From NCBI GenBank assembly GCA_902772795.1, contig CACYBZ010000042.1, forward strand, positions 1-12,746: a stretch of DNA of 12,746 nt. Direction: 5' to 3'. This document shows positions 12,695 through 12,746 of this stretch, piece after piece. The notes under the pieces were generated by a model, which was not told the origin of the DNA, ran no database searches, and saw only the letters and a program-made list of their open reading frames with translations. The DNA is from an uncultured Ruminococcus sp. Its GTDB lineage: Bacteria; Bacillota; Clostridia; Oscillospirales; Acutalibacteraceae. The first letter of the stretch is position 1; each line of letters opens with the position of its first letter. The translations under genes and the position numbers were made by a program.

Positions 12695-12746
12695 TACTAA
12701 AAACGATTTTTTATACATTTCGTTAAAACTGTAAAAAAAATAACGC

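Overview
The window looks like a chromosomal segment of a spore-lineage Firmicute in class Clostridia, most likely a Ruminococcus-like member of the Oscillospiraceae. The clues are a complete spoIIAA-spoIIAB-sigF operon, a 56-residue clostridial 2[4Fe-4S] ferredoxin, strong AAGGAGG-type ribosome binding sites, moderate GC, and intergenic GGGGC-NNN-GCCCC hairpin repeats. The genus is inferred from overall character, not from a search.

Layout. On the + strand from the left edge: a hairpin repeat (copy A), then spoIIAA, spoIIAB and sigF joined by two 4-nt ATGA overlaps, then a membrane-anchored Big2/NodB polysaccharide deacetylase with its own sigma-A-like promoter. A bidirectional terminator (2935-2980) and a decayed repeat (copy C) separate these from the convergent - strand genes. 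Read in transcription order, those are: a small two-helix membrane protein (9088-8762), an unrecognised 240-aa protein, an orphan TraG/VirD4-like ATPase, a YwlE-like phosphatase, rimI, tsaD and a membrane-anchored lipase-like hydrolase. From the 240-aa gene to the lipase the spacing (17-nt overlap to 78 nt) fits one long transcription unit starting at an extended -10 promoter at 8722-8750.

Further right on the - strand lie polA (TTG start, flanked by inverted repeat copies D and E), a chain of eight hairpins (11791-12075), a 60-aa acidic protein and a ferredoxin, the last two with their own promoters and terminators.

Functionally, SpoIIAA, SpoIIAB and SigF form the forespore partner-switching module. 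TsaD makes the t6A tRNA modification and RimI is its usual genomic partner. PolA is repair/replication polymerase I with a 5'-nuclease domain and an apparently dead proofreading domain.

The least explained parts are (1) the TraG/VirD4-like ATPase plus the 240-aa protein, placed in a tRNA-modification operon with no visible conjugation genes and with an altered Walker A, and (2) the modular hairpin repeats, which show compensatory base changes. I see no complete mobile element, CRISPR array, rRNA or tRNA. These are candidates, not a demonstrated new system.
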